Origin: SBAX01 sp964646605
GTDB lineage: Bacteria; Planctomycetota; Phycisphaerae; UBA1845
DNA: 27,766 nucleotides
Direction of reading: 5' to 3'
Assembly: GCA_964646605.1 (NCBI GenBank)
Contig: CAZYEX010000117.1
Span: 1-27,766, forward strand
Shown one piece after another: positions 16,176 through 23,579 of the stretch. The notes beneath the pieces are model-generated. The model saw nothing but the letters and a program-made list of their open reading frames with translations, did not search any database and was not told the origin of the DNA. Within the stretch, counting starts at the first letter, position 1; the number at the start of each line of letters is the position of its first letter. The position numbers and the translations under genes were made by a program.

Positions 16176-16424
16176 ATGGCTCGAATCGGCTTGAAGGGCG
16201 TACTGGCGGGGTTGGGGTTGCTGACCCTCACGGGCTGCATGGGGGCACGATCCAGTTGGATGTATCCCCACGGCGGGACGGAGGGGCTCGCCCAGACGCC
16301 GGATGAGCACCGGAACCAGGTCGCACGGGTTTTGGAGCAGGACCGACGAGCGATCGCCGAGGACCTCGACCTATTGTTCATGACCGACCGTCCGACGCGC
16401 TTGAGCAAGTGGCACAGTCGATAA
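16176..16424 (+). CDS. Small lipoprotein
   Basis: From the ATG at 16176 (AGAAAGGA upstream) the gene encodes 82 residues. A signal peptide ends in the lipobox LTGC, and the cysteine would be lipidated. The rest is short and helical (DEHRNQVARVLEQDRRAIAEDLDLL) and ends in DRPTRLSKWHSR. I do not know the family. The M28 peptidase frame begins 15 bases after its stop, in the same reading frame, with a heptamer array in between, so both probably share a transcript. Confidence 0.8.
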   Translation: MARIGLKGVLAGLGLLTLTGCMGARSSWMYPHGGTEGLAQTPDEHRNQVARVLEQDRRAIAEDLDLLFMTDRPTRLSKWHSR

Positions 16425-16431
16425 CGACGGG

Positions 16432-16466
16432 ATTGTCGATTGACGATTGTCGATTCTCGATTTCGG
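16432..16466. repeat. Heptamer array at the start of the M28 peptidase gene
   Basis: Five units of 7 bases follow without gaps; unit examples are ATTGTCG (first and third) and ATTGACG (second), and the last two diverge (ATTCTCG, ATTTCGG). The TTG proposed as the start of the M28 gene (16440-16442) is inside the second unit. Because the period is 7, the TTG triplets of successive units fall in different reading frames. Confidence 0.85.
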
Positions 16467-18281
16467 TCGCAACGATGCACTCGCCTCGGAACAGCGGTTG
16501 TCGTCGCGCTGGCGGCGGGTTGCGCGTCCGGGCTCGAGCGGCGTTTTCAAGCGCACATCAACTATCTGGCCAGTGACCGGTTGGAGGGTCGTGGGGTCGG
16601 ATCCGAGGGGATCGAGCTGGCGGCGAAGTACATCGCCGGGCAGTTCGCACACATCGGTCTGGACCCCGCGGGCGACGAGGGCACTTACTTCCAGGCCTTC
16701 TCGATGACCTTGCACCCGCGACTGACCGACACGGGGAGGCTGGCCTTCTCCGGCGACGATGCCGAGCGCAAACAGGGAATGGATTTCATCCCCTTCAATT
16801 TCTCCTCGGAGGAGTCGTTCGACGGCGGAGCGGTGTTCTGCGGATACGGCGTCATCAACGCCGAAAAGGCGTGGGATGACTTCAAGGACCTCGATCTGAG
16901 CGGCGGCGTGGCGGTGATGTTCGAAGGTGAGCCGCCGGCGTGGGCGGACGAGGATGGAAACCCGACCCCGCACTCCATGCACAGAAACAAGGTCTACAAC
17001 GCCAAGGATCGCGGCGCGGTGGCCGTGCTTTTCGTGAACGTCGAACCAGACGCGGGAGGAAAAGACCGCTTGGCGGAGTTCATGCCCGAGGGCGCCGATG
17101 CGTACGGGATTCCGGCGATGCAGGTGAGTCGGGCGATGATCGAAGGTCGGCTCAGCGCGGGCGGGTTGGCGTCGCTGGATGAGCTGCAGAAGAAACTGGA
17201 CGAGGGCGGGTTCGTGTCCGCCGGACTGGCGCACATTACGGTCAGCGGTCAGGCGGGGTTGAAGCGGGCCACGGCTCCGACGCGCAACGTCCTGGGGATG
17301 CTCCGTGGCCAGGGTCCGCACGCGGACGAGGTCGTGGTCATTGGGGCGCACTACGACCATTTGGGCATTCGCAAGCCGATGATGCGGAGATTCAAGGCCG
17401 GGAAACTCGTGGCCGAGGAAATCCGACCGCAAATCCACAACGGCGCCGACGACAATGCCTCCGGAACCAGCGGACTCATCGAGATCGCGCGGATGTTCGC
17501 GGAGGGTCCCAGGCCGGAGCGCAGCGTGCTGTTTGCGGCGTTCAGCGGCGAAGAGTCGGGTCTGCACGGCAGCAAACACTACGTCGAACACCCGACCGTT
17601 CCTTTGGATCGCACTGCGGCGATGTTGAACCTGGATATGATCGGGCGGCTGGCTCCCGAAAGCGATCGGGTCACCGTCTTCGGGGTGCAATGTGCGAAGG
17701 AGTTCCAAGAGGTCTTGGAGGAAGGCGGTCGCAAGGCCGGTCTGACGATCGCACCGGCGGTGGATGAGGGCGGGCGAAGCGATCACGCATCGTTTTTCCG
17801 CAAAGACGTCCCCTCTCTGCACTTCTTCAGCGGCAACCACGCGGATTACCACCAACCCAGTGACGACAGCGAGAAGATCAATGCCCGAGGCGGGGTGCAG
17901 ATCGCCAAGCTCGTCTATCATGCGACCGCGGGCATCGCGGGCCTGCCCGAGCGTCCGACGTTCCAAGTCGTCAAGCAGGACAAAGCCGAGCGCAAGGCGA
18001 CCACGACGACGTTCCGTGTGGTGATGGGGTTGACGCCGAATTATGCGGAGGATGGTCAACCGGGCATGGCCGTGGATGCGGTCAGTCCCGAGGGGCCGGC
18101 GCAGGTCGCGGGAATGAAGGCGGGCGACCGAATCATCCGCATCAACGGCAAGTCGATCGCCAATGTATACGACTATATGGCCTCGACGCGCGGTAACAAG
18201 GCCGGGGACACGGTCGAGGTCGTCGTGCTGCGGGATGGGAAAGAGCTGCCGCTGTCGGTCGCATTGGCCGGGGCGCGCTAA
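16440..18281 (+). CDS. M28-family zinc metallopeptidase with PA-like insert and C-terminal PDZ domain
   Basis: The 613-residue protein begins with a signal sequence ending in a lipobox-like AAGC (C28), so it is probably an envelope lipoprotein. A PA-like region (about 125-235) is inserted before the catalytic core. The M28 zinc ligands are visible: H304 (GAHYDHLG), D338 (GADDNASG), E371-E372 (FSGEESG), D399 (NLDMIGR) and H449 (SDHASF). A PDZ domain closes the protein (about 515-610, GPAQVAGMKAGDRIIRINGK). The family contains aminopeptidases and related exopeptidases. The only upstream start after the preceding in-frame stop is TTG at 16440, which lies in a heptamer array and has no clear ribosome site, so the true N-terminus is uncertain. 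Confidence 0.92.
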   Translation: MTIVDSRFRSQRCTRLGTAVVVALAAGCASGLERRFQAHINYLASDRLEGRGVGSEGIELAAKYIAGQFAHIGLDPAGDEGTYFQAFSMTLHPRLTDTGRLAFSGDDAERKQGMDFIPFNFSSEESFDGGAVFCGYGVINAEKAWDDFKDLDLSGGVAVMFEGEPPAWADEDGNPTPHSMHRNKVYNAKDRGAVAVLFVNVEPDAGGKDRLAEFMPEGADAYGIPAMQVSRAMIEGRLSAGGLASLDELQKKLDEGGFVSAGLAHITVSGQAGLKRATAPTRNVLGMLRGQGPHADEVVVIGAHYDHLGIRKPMMRRFKAGKLVAEEIRPQIHNGADDNASGTSGLIEIARMFAEGPRPERSVLFAAFSGEESGLHGSKHYVEHPTVPLDRTAAMLNLDMIGRLAPESDRVTVFGVQCAKEFQEVLEEGGRKAGLTIAPAVDEGGRSDHASFFRKDVPSLHFFSGNHADYHQPSDDSEKINARGGVQIAKLVYHATAGIAGLPERPTFQVVKQDKAERKATTTTFRVVMGLTPNYAEDGQPGMAVDAVSPEGPAQVAGMKAGDRIIRINGKSIANVYDYMASTRGNKAGDTVEVVVLRDGKELPLSVALAGAR

Positions 18282-18282
18282 G

Positions 18283-18301
18283 TCGTCGTTACCTACGACG
18301 A
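18283..18301. terminator. Hairpin at the M28/rsmG convergence
   Basis: TCGTCGT-TACCT-ACGACGA is a perfect 7-base stem with a 5-base loop. It spans the stop of rsmG (ends at 18289) and starts two bases after the end of the M28 gene, so it could serve both convergent genes. It has no T-tract, and a role in termination is inferred from position. Confidence 0.4.
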
Positions 18302-18966
18302 TAGATCATCAACACGCGGTCCAGTTTTTCGTCGCCTACCAACAGGTCATAAGGAAATGGTTCTTCCGGACGGAACCGCGCGCCAATAGGCCCGGATGGA
18401 CCGTCCTTTGCGTTTCGATGAACCTGCGCGGCGGTCTGGTAGATCACGATCCGCCCGCCGGGAGCGACGAACCTCGCACACAGCTCCAGTGAGCGGCTCA
18501 GCGGCGCGAGGGCACGGGCGACCACCACATCGAAGGATCGCTCGGATTGCCATTGAGAGCTGTGCGTGTGTTCGGCGCGCAGGTTGGTAATCCCCATGCC
18601 GGCGATCGCTCGATTGAGGTAGTCCACTTTTTTCCCGGTGCCGTCGATGGCCGTGATGCGCCAGTCCGGTCGGGCGACGGCCAATGGCACGGCGGGAAAA
18701 CCGGCGCCGGTTCCGATGTCCAACAGTGTATGCAAACAGATCTCTCGTTCGCGGACCCAGAGCAGCGGCGCGAGGGAATCAACATAGTGCTTTGCGGCTG
18801 CCTCTCCGGGATCCGTGATCCGCGTGAGGTTCATCGTTGCATTCGTTTCGATCATGGCGTCGAAATGAATACGGAGTTGGGTGCATTGCTCACGCGGGAG
18901 CTCGATCTCCCACCGAGCAAGAGCGGCGCTCAGTGCATGCTCGAACTCCGATGACTCGCCGTTCAT
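18289..18966 (-). CDS. rsmG: 16S rRNA (guanine-527-N7)-methyltransferase RsmG
   Basis: The 225-residue protein matches RsmG (GidB), which methylates N7 of G527 in 16S rRNA using S-adenosylmethionine. The SAM-binding motif is LLDIGTGAGFPAVPLAVARP, followed by acidic D in ITAIDGTGKKVDYLN. The N-terminal NLTRITDPGEAAAKHYVDSL is also characteristic, as is the later VVVARALAPL. The length is normal (E. coli about 207). Its ATG overlaps the stop of the upstream membrane protein gene in an ATGA (18963-18966), so a housekeeping rRNA gene is translationally coupled to the end of a glycan cluster. Confidence 0.95.
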   Translation of the reverse strand: MNGESSEFEHALSAALARWEIELPREQCTQLRIHFDAMIETNATMNLTRITDPGEAAAKHYVDSLAPLLWVREREICLHTLLDIGTGAGFPAVPLAVARPDWRITAIDGTGKKVDYLNRAIAGMGITNLRAEHTHSSQWQSERSFDVVVARALAPLSRSLELCARFVAPGGRIVIYQTAAQVHRNAKDGPSGPIGARFRPEEPFPYDLLVGDEKLDRVLMIYRRR

Positions 18967-20927
18967 GGGTTCATCGGCGGCCCGAATGTATATGCCGGAA
19001 TGCGGTCACCCCACAGTTGGCGGGCCCGGGAAAGCATGGGTATGGAGAACCGATCCGTGGATATCACGACGGCGTCGAACTGGGACGTGTCGGCCTCATG
19101 GGGCGACTGGATCGGCCAATCGAGGAGTTTGCGCCCGCTCAGTTGTGCATTGTCATCGAGAACGAGAGTGACGGGGATGCTCGATCCTCGATATACGTCG
19201 GCGTGGCGAAGAGTGAACCGGCCCGCGCCGTACACGGCCACCCTTTTGTGTCCGCGCCGGGCAATCTCGGCGAGCAAGCCGGTCAACGCCGCCGCCGCGG
19301 GATCGACACCGGCCATGCATGATTCGCGTTCGATCCGCAGATCTACCCGAGTTCCCTCACCCATCGCTTCCTCTCTTTCCAGTTGAATTGTGGACTGAGG
19401 TTGAAACGTACGGGCATCACGATATTCGGTCGGCGCGGCCTCGACGCGGCCCAGTTCATAGAGGCGGCCATCACCTGGAAGAATGTGGGTCATTCGGTAA
19501 TCAAGCCCTAGGCGTTGTCGCGCCTCGGCGGCGTCAAAACACCTGTCCGTATCCAGGATCCAATGGGCCAAGTGATTGACCATCCGATCATTGTGTTCCC
19601 GTTGCCACTGCGGCGCCACATGATCGAGGTAATGTTCCGGAGTCACGATGGCTGTCGTATAACTGACCCCGGCCAAAGCGTAGATTTGGTTGGCTGGACC
19701 ATAGATCAGAAATGGATCCCCCTTGCACAAATGACGAACGTTCCCGGCGGCTCGCTCCCACTCGGCATTGCGCTGCGCATCCCAGGACGAACGAAATCCC
19801 CGCCAACACCATTCATTCAGCCTGCGCATATCCAACCATCCGGCTCGCAACGGATTTCGGACAAGCCAGGCAGCGGCCAAGAGGACGACGGCGCTCTGTC
19901 CGATGACTCCGGCGCCGAGAAGCCAATGGACCCCGTGCGACGCGAAGATCGCCATAGGCGGCAACAGAGGAATGAGGTAGTAACGGCAATCCGTAGCCTG
20001 CGCCACATACGCAACCGCGACGGCAATGCTATACACCCAGACAAGCGCAGGCAGCGATCCACCGAACACCGCACCGACGAGCGCAAGGATTGGAATGATA
20101 GGTTCGCGGCCGACGGCCCGTAGCAGTGTGCGAGTTTTTTCTTCGAGTCGATGTCGCCAGCCATGCCCGTTAGCCCACTGGTCAAACGCAGCCTCATGTC
20201 CGCGGAGGGCCTGAAACTGCTGAATCGGCCGACCGCCGTTCACATGAACCCAGACGATAAAGCCGACGAAAACCACGCCCGCCCCGCAAACCACGCCGAA
20301 TAGCGCGGACGGATTCATCGCTACTACACAACTATACACCACCAGAGCAGCGACTGCGGCGCTGAGTTTGACGAAGCACGCGGCCGCTGCCCAAAGAAGT
20401 GCGCCCAAAGTGATCAGCGCCAGATTGTACATTTGCATTCCGAGCAGAAAAACTGCAATTCCCGCGACTTCGAAGAGAATCTCGAAGAGCTCGGCGCATT
20501 CAAAATACACTCCGTATTGGCATTCCGTGGATAGCAGTGCGAACACGGTCAAGCCCGTCACATAGTGGACTGGACTACCGTCTGCGAACAAACTACAGAG
20601 AATGCCGACGCAAATGGCGGTCAGAAAGTTGTATACAGACGCCCAGAGGCGCGACCATTCCTTGTAACCCATTCGTGTAGAACCGATTGTCGCGTCTTTC
20701 GGGGAGTGCGCCAGATACACGAGACTGTAGAAGAATTCTGGAATGACCTTACTGCAACCGGCATAGCGGGCGTTCCATCCCTCGGAAAATCGAAAACGGC
20801 GCGTGCAGATCGTATGGTTCGAGACATAGAATCCCGTATCCGTGTGGAGGGGGAGTCTACGGAATGGATAACGCAATAACAAGTATAGAGGGAACGCGAG
20901 AACCGTGTAGAGGACGGCGAAGGTCAT
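18963..20927 (-). CDS. Polytopic GT-C-like membrane protein with C-terminal Rossmann-like domain
   Basis: The 654-residue protein has about ten membrane segments in residues 1-390 and a GT-C-style acidic site in the first loop (LHTDTGFY, D30), as in lipid-linked-sugar glycosyltransferases of the ArnT/GT39 type. About residues 400-530 form a soluble region. The end, about 560-650, looks like a separate nucleotide-binding-type domain (KRVAVYGAGRFTLRH, LVLDDNAQLSGRKLLDWPI, DAVVISTDRFS), like the CoA- or NAD-binding modules found in sugar-modifying enzymes. It probably transfers a sugar from a lipid carrier outside the membrane. The ATG overlaps the preceding methyltransferase stop in an ATGA. 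The family assignment is moderate. Confidence 0.7.
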   Translation of the reverse strand: MTFAVLYTVLAFPLYLLLRYPFRRLPLHTDTGFYVSNHTICTRRFRFSEGWNARYAGCSKVIPEFFYSLVYLAHSPKDATIGSTRMGYKEWSRLWASVYNFLTAICVGILCSLFADGSPVHYVTGLTVFALLSTECQYGVYFECAELFEILFEVAGIAVFLLGMQMYNLALITLGALLWAAAACFVKLSAAVAALVVYSCVVAMNPSALFGVVCGAGVVFVGFIVWVHVNGGRPIQQFQALRGHEAAFDQWANGHGWRHRLEEKTRTLLRAVGREPIIPILALVGAVFGGSLPALVWVYSIAVAVAYVAQATDCRYYLIPLLPPMAIFASHGVHWLLGAGVIGQSAVVLLAAAWLVRNPLRAGWLDMRRLNEWCWRGFRSSWDAQRNAEWERAAGNVRHLCKGDPFLIYGPANQIYALAGVSYTTAIVTPEHYLDHVAPQWQREHNDRMVNHLAHWILDTDRCFDAAEARQRLGLDYRMTHILPGDGRLYELGRVEAAPTEYRDARTFQPQSTIQLEREEAMGEGTRVDLRIERESCMAGVDPAAAALTGLLAEIARRGHKRVAVYGAGRFTLRHADVYRGSSIPVTLVLDDNAQLSGRKLLDWPIQSPHEADTSQFDAVVISTDRFSIPMLSRARQLWGDRIPAYTFGPPMNP

Positions 20928-21595
20928 GGGTTCTGGGGGCCTGTCGAATGTGCGTGCATCGTGTTTTTGACGGCAACAGCGCCGACGAACACTTGAAAAA
21001 AATACCGAATCCAGGTTCTGGGCGTCAGTCCGGCGGATTGGAAAAGGTCGGCCAGGGTGCGTCGGCTAAAGAGCGGCCCCAGCCATCGCCCCAACTGCGT
21101 CCTTCGCAAGATGGGTTGAAAGGCGAGCGGGCCATAGGAGTAGGGAACGCCGACGAAAACCCTTCCGTGCGGCGCACAGACGCGCTGCATTTCCGTCACG
21201 GCCTCGCCGGGCTGGTTGAGGTGTTCGACGGTGCTGCTGTTGAAGACAAGTGCAAAGGAGGCACTGCAGAACGGCATGGCCACAAGATCACCCACGACGG
21301 CGACCATGTTCGAGTCTCGCCCTCTTGCGGCGCGCAGTGCGCTTTCGTCAATGTCCAGAGCCACGCAGAAACTGAACTGCCGGGATTGGTGAAGCAGCGA
21401 CGTAGCGAAAGCCGTTCCACTCCCCGCCTCCAGTGCCCTCCGTGGACCCGTGCCGCCATCGTTCGGCGATGACCTACCCTCAGAGAGCAGAAAGTCCACC
21501 AAGCGGCCGTTGAGTCTTCGCCGAAGGGCGTCGAAGAAACGATAGGGCCAGGAGTCCAACCCGCCGACGAATTGCCATGAGCGGGAGAGACTCAT
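20924..21595 (-). CDS. Class I SAM-dependent methyltransferase
   Basis: I start the gene at the ATG at 21593-21595, which overlaps the stop of the upstream methyltransferase (ATGA 21592-21595). The frame stays open further up, but that part is antisense-like filler inside the neighbour's coding region. The 223-residue protein has the SAM-binding motif ALEAGSGTAFA (54-64), an acidic D81 at the end of beta-2, GDLVAMPF (102-109) and VFNSSTVEHL (117-126), the pattern of the Methyltransf_11 group. The substrate is unknown; the cluster suggests a sugar or glycan. Confidence 0.85.
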   Translation of the reverse strand: MSLSRSWQFVGGLDSWPYRFFDALRRRLNGRLVDFLLSEGRSSPNDGGTGPRRALEAGSGTAFATSLLHQSRQFSFCVALDIDESALRAARGRDSNMVAVVGDLVAMPFCSASFALVFNSSTVEHLNQPGEAVTEMQRVCAPHGRVFVGVPYSYGPLAFQPILRRTQLGRWLGPLFSRRTLADLFQSAGLTPRTWIRYFFQVFVGAVAVKNTMHAHSTGPQNP

Positions 21596-22344
21596 GCGTC
21601 GCCCTTTCGCGCAACCATCAAGATGGTCGTCCCGAACGGAACACTGAGGCGGCGGACAACGGCATGTTCGGCGCGAGCGACGGCCGACAACGCGCGATTC
21701 GTCCAACTGGGAAGTACAGAGAGGTCGGAGCGGCTCTCGGCGCCGTTCATTCTCTGGTCGAGTTTCGCCCACAGTCTCGAAAACGCAATCATGGGGAAGA
21801 ACAACGGAAAACAATGGGTCAGCCGCACCACTTGCAGGCCCGCGGCTTCGACGGGAGCCCGGAGCTGACGGCGGGTGAATCGATGGACGGAGTGTACGGC
21901 TGCATCGTGCCGCGACAACAGCCACTGATACGCCGGCACGAGGAGAATAAGGAACCCATTCGCTTTCAAAACACGCGAGGCCTCCATCAACGACCGCTCC
22001 ACCGTCACCTCGCGACATCCCAGTACATCCACCGAGCAAACGGCGTCGAAGGTCGCGTCTGGATACGGCAGATCATTGAGCGAACCCAGGCAGCGGTGGA
22101 CGTGCGGATCGCCGTTCCAGAACCGCGTTGCGTGAGGAGAAACGTCCACACCGAAGCCCTCGACACCCAGCACGCGGACCATTTCGACCAAGTTGCGCCC
22201 CGTTCCGCAGCCCGCATCCAACACCCATGCATCGGGCGGCAGGTGCAGATCAGCCAGGGCGTCGATGAGATTGCGGCGCTGAGCGACGTACCACCAATAG
22301 TCGTTCTCGAAGGCGTGCAGCTTGGCGTACTCATCGACCTGCAT
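21592..22344 (-). CDS. Class I SAM-dependent methyltransferase
   Basis: The 250-residue protein begins with an aromatic patch (ENDYWWYVAQRRNLI) usual for methyltransferases in sugar clusters. It then shows motif I (VLDAGCGTGRN, 41-51), D67 at the end of beta-2, LPYPDATFDAVCSVDVLGC, and a late LMVARKG. The ATG at 22344 has GAGG about eight bases upstream. The gene follows the cupin by 47 bases and overlaps the next methyltransferase by four. It probably methylates a sugar or glycan intermediate. Confidence 0.87.
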   Translation of the reverse strand: MQVDEYAKLHAFENDYWWYVAQRRNLIDALADLHLPPDAWVLDAGCGTGRNLVEMVRVLGVEGFGVDVSPHATRFWNGDPHVHRCLGSLNDLPYPDATFDAVCSVDVLGCREVTVERSLMEASRVLKANGFLILLVPAYQWLLSRHDAAVHSVHRFTRRQLRAPVEAAGLQVVRLTHCFPLFFPMIAFSRLWAKLDQRMNGAESRSDLSVLPSWTNRALSAVARAEHAVVRRLSVPFGTTILMVARKGDA

Positions 22345-22391
22345 AGGGACCTCGATCCGCGCCCGCTCCGCGGAGAACCGCGGCTGAGGGT

Positions 22392-22781
22392 CTAATCGGC
22401 CAACTCGACAGGGTAAGGATAGGTGTCGGGGGCGTCCTCGCGGTAGGCACGCGATTTCAGGAGGATGAAAGTCGAATCGTCGAGGAAGCGGACCGCGTGG
22501 GAGTGGTTCGGCGGCAGCTGTATGCCGTGTTGGGCCGTCAAGCGGCAGCCGGACCGAGATCCGTCCGCGACGCGAACGAGGTCAACCCGAGCGGCGCCCG
22601 ACGTCAGGAACAGAAACATCCGTGTGAGCTTGTGGTAGTGATTCCCGAGCACGGCGCCGGCCCGCATCGAACCGGTGAGCACGGTCTCCCAAGGCCCGGA
22701 GTTGACTACCTCAATGAACGACCCTCGCGCGTCGTCGCGGACGAACGTCGGATCGAGTAATTGGCAATCGGCAATTGGCAA
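22392..22781 (-). CDS. Cupin-fold sugar-modifying protein (FdtA/WxcM- or CapF-C-like)
   Basis: The 129-residue protein is a single cupin. DARGSFIEVVN, then GNHYHKLTRMFLFLTSG (H48, H50) and PPNHSHAVRF (H93, H95) follow the pattern of sugar ketoisomerases and the CapF C-terminal domain. Next to an aminotransferase it may isomerise a nucleotide-linked keto-sugar. Its first codons are read from a heptamer array. The only usable start after the in-frame stop of the upstream gene is TTG at 22779-22781, with AGGA about eight bases before it. The sugar substrate is not known. Confidence 0.75.
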   Translation of the reverse strand: MPIADCQLLDPTFVRDDARGSFIEVVNSGPWETVLTGSMRAGAVLGNHYHKLTRMFLFLTSGAARVDLVRVADGSRSGCRLTAQHGIQLPPNHSHAVRFLDDSTFILLKSRAYREDAPDTYPYPVELAD

Positions 22782-22788
22782 TTGGCAA
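22761..22788. repeat. Heptamer array at the start of the cupin gene
   Basis: Four consecutive 7-base units, TTGGCAA with one variant TCGGCAA in second place, lie between the GT2 stop and the body of the cupin gene; partial units flank them. Rotated, the unit is the palindrome CAATTG plus one G. The minus-strand TTG start of the cupin gene lies at the edge of the third unit. Confidence 0.85.
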
Positions 22789-22796
22789 TTCCTGGT

Positions 22797-23579
22797 TCAG
22801 TCAATCCGTCTACAACGCGCCACGAGGATTCGGATCCCATACCCCATCCCGGTCCAGAAAAACCGCCACAAGCTGGGCATCGACTTGGAGACGCCCTTGG
22901 TGCGGTCGGTGAAGGCGTAGGGCATCTCGGCCACGGTCAGACCCTTGCGGCGGCAGGTATACAAAAACTCCATGAAGTAGGCCCCGTATCCGGTGGGAAT
23001 GATCGAGACCCTGTCGAAAACCGAGCGCCGCAGAACGACGAAGCCGCTGTCGTAGTCGCCGATGCCGAAGCCCAGCACCAAACCCGCGAAGCGGTTGATG
23101 CAGCGGCTGGCGAGCACGCGCAGCCAGTGGCGGTTGTCGCTGCCGCCCTCGGCGTAGCGCGAGCCGATGACCACATCGTATTCCGCGAGCTTTTCGATCA
23201 TCGAGGGAAGGAGTGCGGGCGGCATGGTCATGTCGGCGTCCATCCATCCCACGATGTCGCCGCGGGATTCGATGATGCCGCGATTGAAGGCCGAGGCCAG
23301 CCCGCGGGTGGCCACGCGACGGATTACCTTGACCCGCGGATCGCCGATATCCGCCGCGAATCGCCAAGTCTGGTCCGGCGAATCATCGTCCACCACGATG
23401 ACCTCCACCTCGCCGGACAGGTGCGCGAAGACGCCTTCGATCGTGTCGCGGATGTTCTCGCGTTCGTTGTAGGTGGCCAGGATGATCGTGGTCAGCGTGC
23501 TCACCGGCGCGGGGGTTCGGTCAGGATCCGAGGCCGCGTAGCGCCGCATGGTCAACGGGGGTGCGATCAGCGTCGACAT
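22797..23579 (-). CDS. Family 2 glycosyltransferase (polyprenyl-phosphate mannosyltransferase-like)
   Basis: The 260-residue protein has a GT-A fold of the DPM1 type: TIILATYNERENI, the acidic VVDDDSP (D64-D66), RGLASAFNRGI, and the metal-binding DAD (D114-D116) in GWMDADMTMP. SRYAEGG and GDYDSGFVVLRR complete the family pattern. It probably moves a sugar from a nucleotide to polyprenyl phosphate, which would feed the GT-C-like membrane enzyme downstream. The ATG at 23579 overlaps the aminotransferase by 13 bases; a GTG at 23502-23504 just before the fold is an alternative start. Its stop is in frame with the cupin. Confidence 0.9.
   Translation of the reverse strand: MSTLIAPPLTMRRYAASDPDRTPAPVSTLTTIILATYNERENIRDTIEGVFAHLSGEVEVIVVDDDSPDQTWRFAADIGDPRVKVIRRVATRGLASAFNRGIIESRGDIVGWMDADMTMPPALLPSMIEKLAEYDVVIGSRYAEGGSDNRHWLRVLASRCINRFAGLVLGFGIGDYDSGFVVLRRSVFDRVSIIPTGYGAYFMEFLYTCRRKGLTVAEMPYAFTDRTKGVSKSMPSLWRFFWTGMGYGIRILVARCRRID

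Noticed and set aside
16371..18059. 562-codon minus-strand frame opposite the M28 peptidase
   Set aside because: The plus strand encodes all M28 zinc ligands in order; the antisense frame is long only because of GC-rich third positions.
21596..22039. N-terminal extension of the second methyltransferase by 148 codons
   Set aside because: This part overlaps the first methyltransferase out of frame and is not protein-like; the ATGA overlap at 21592-21595 gives the natural start.
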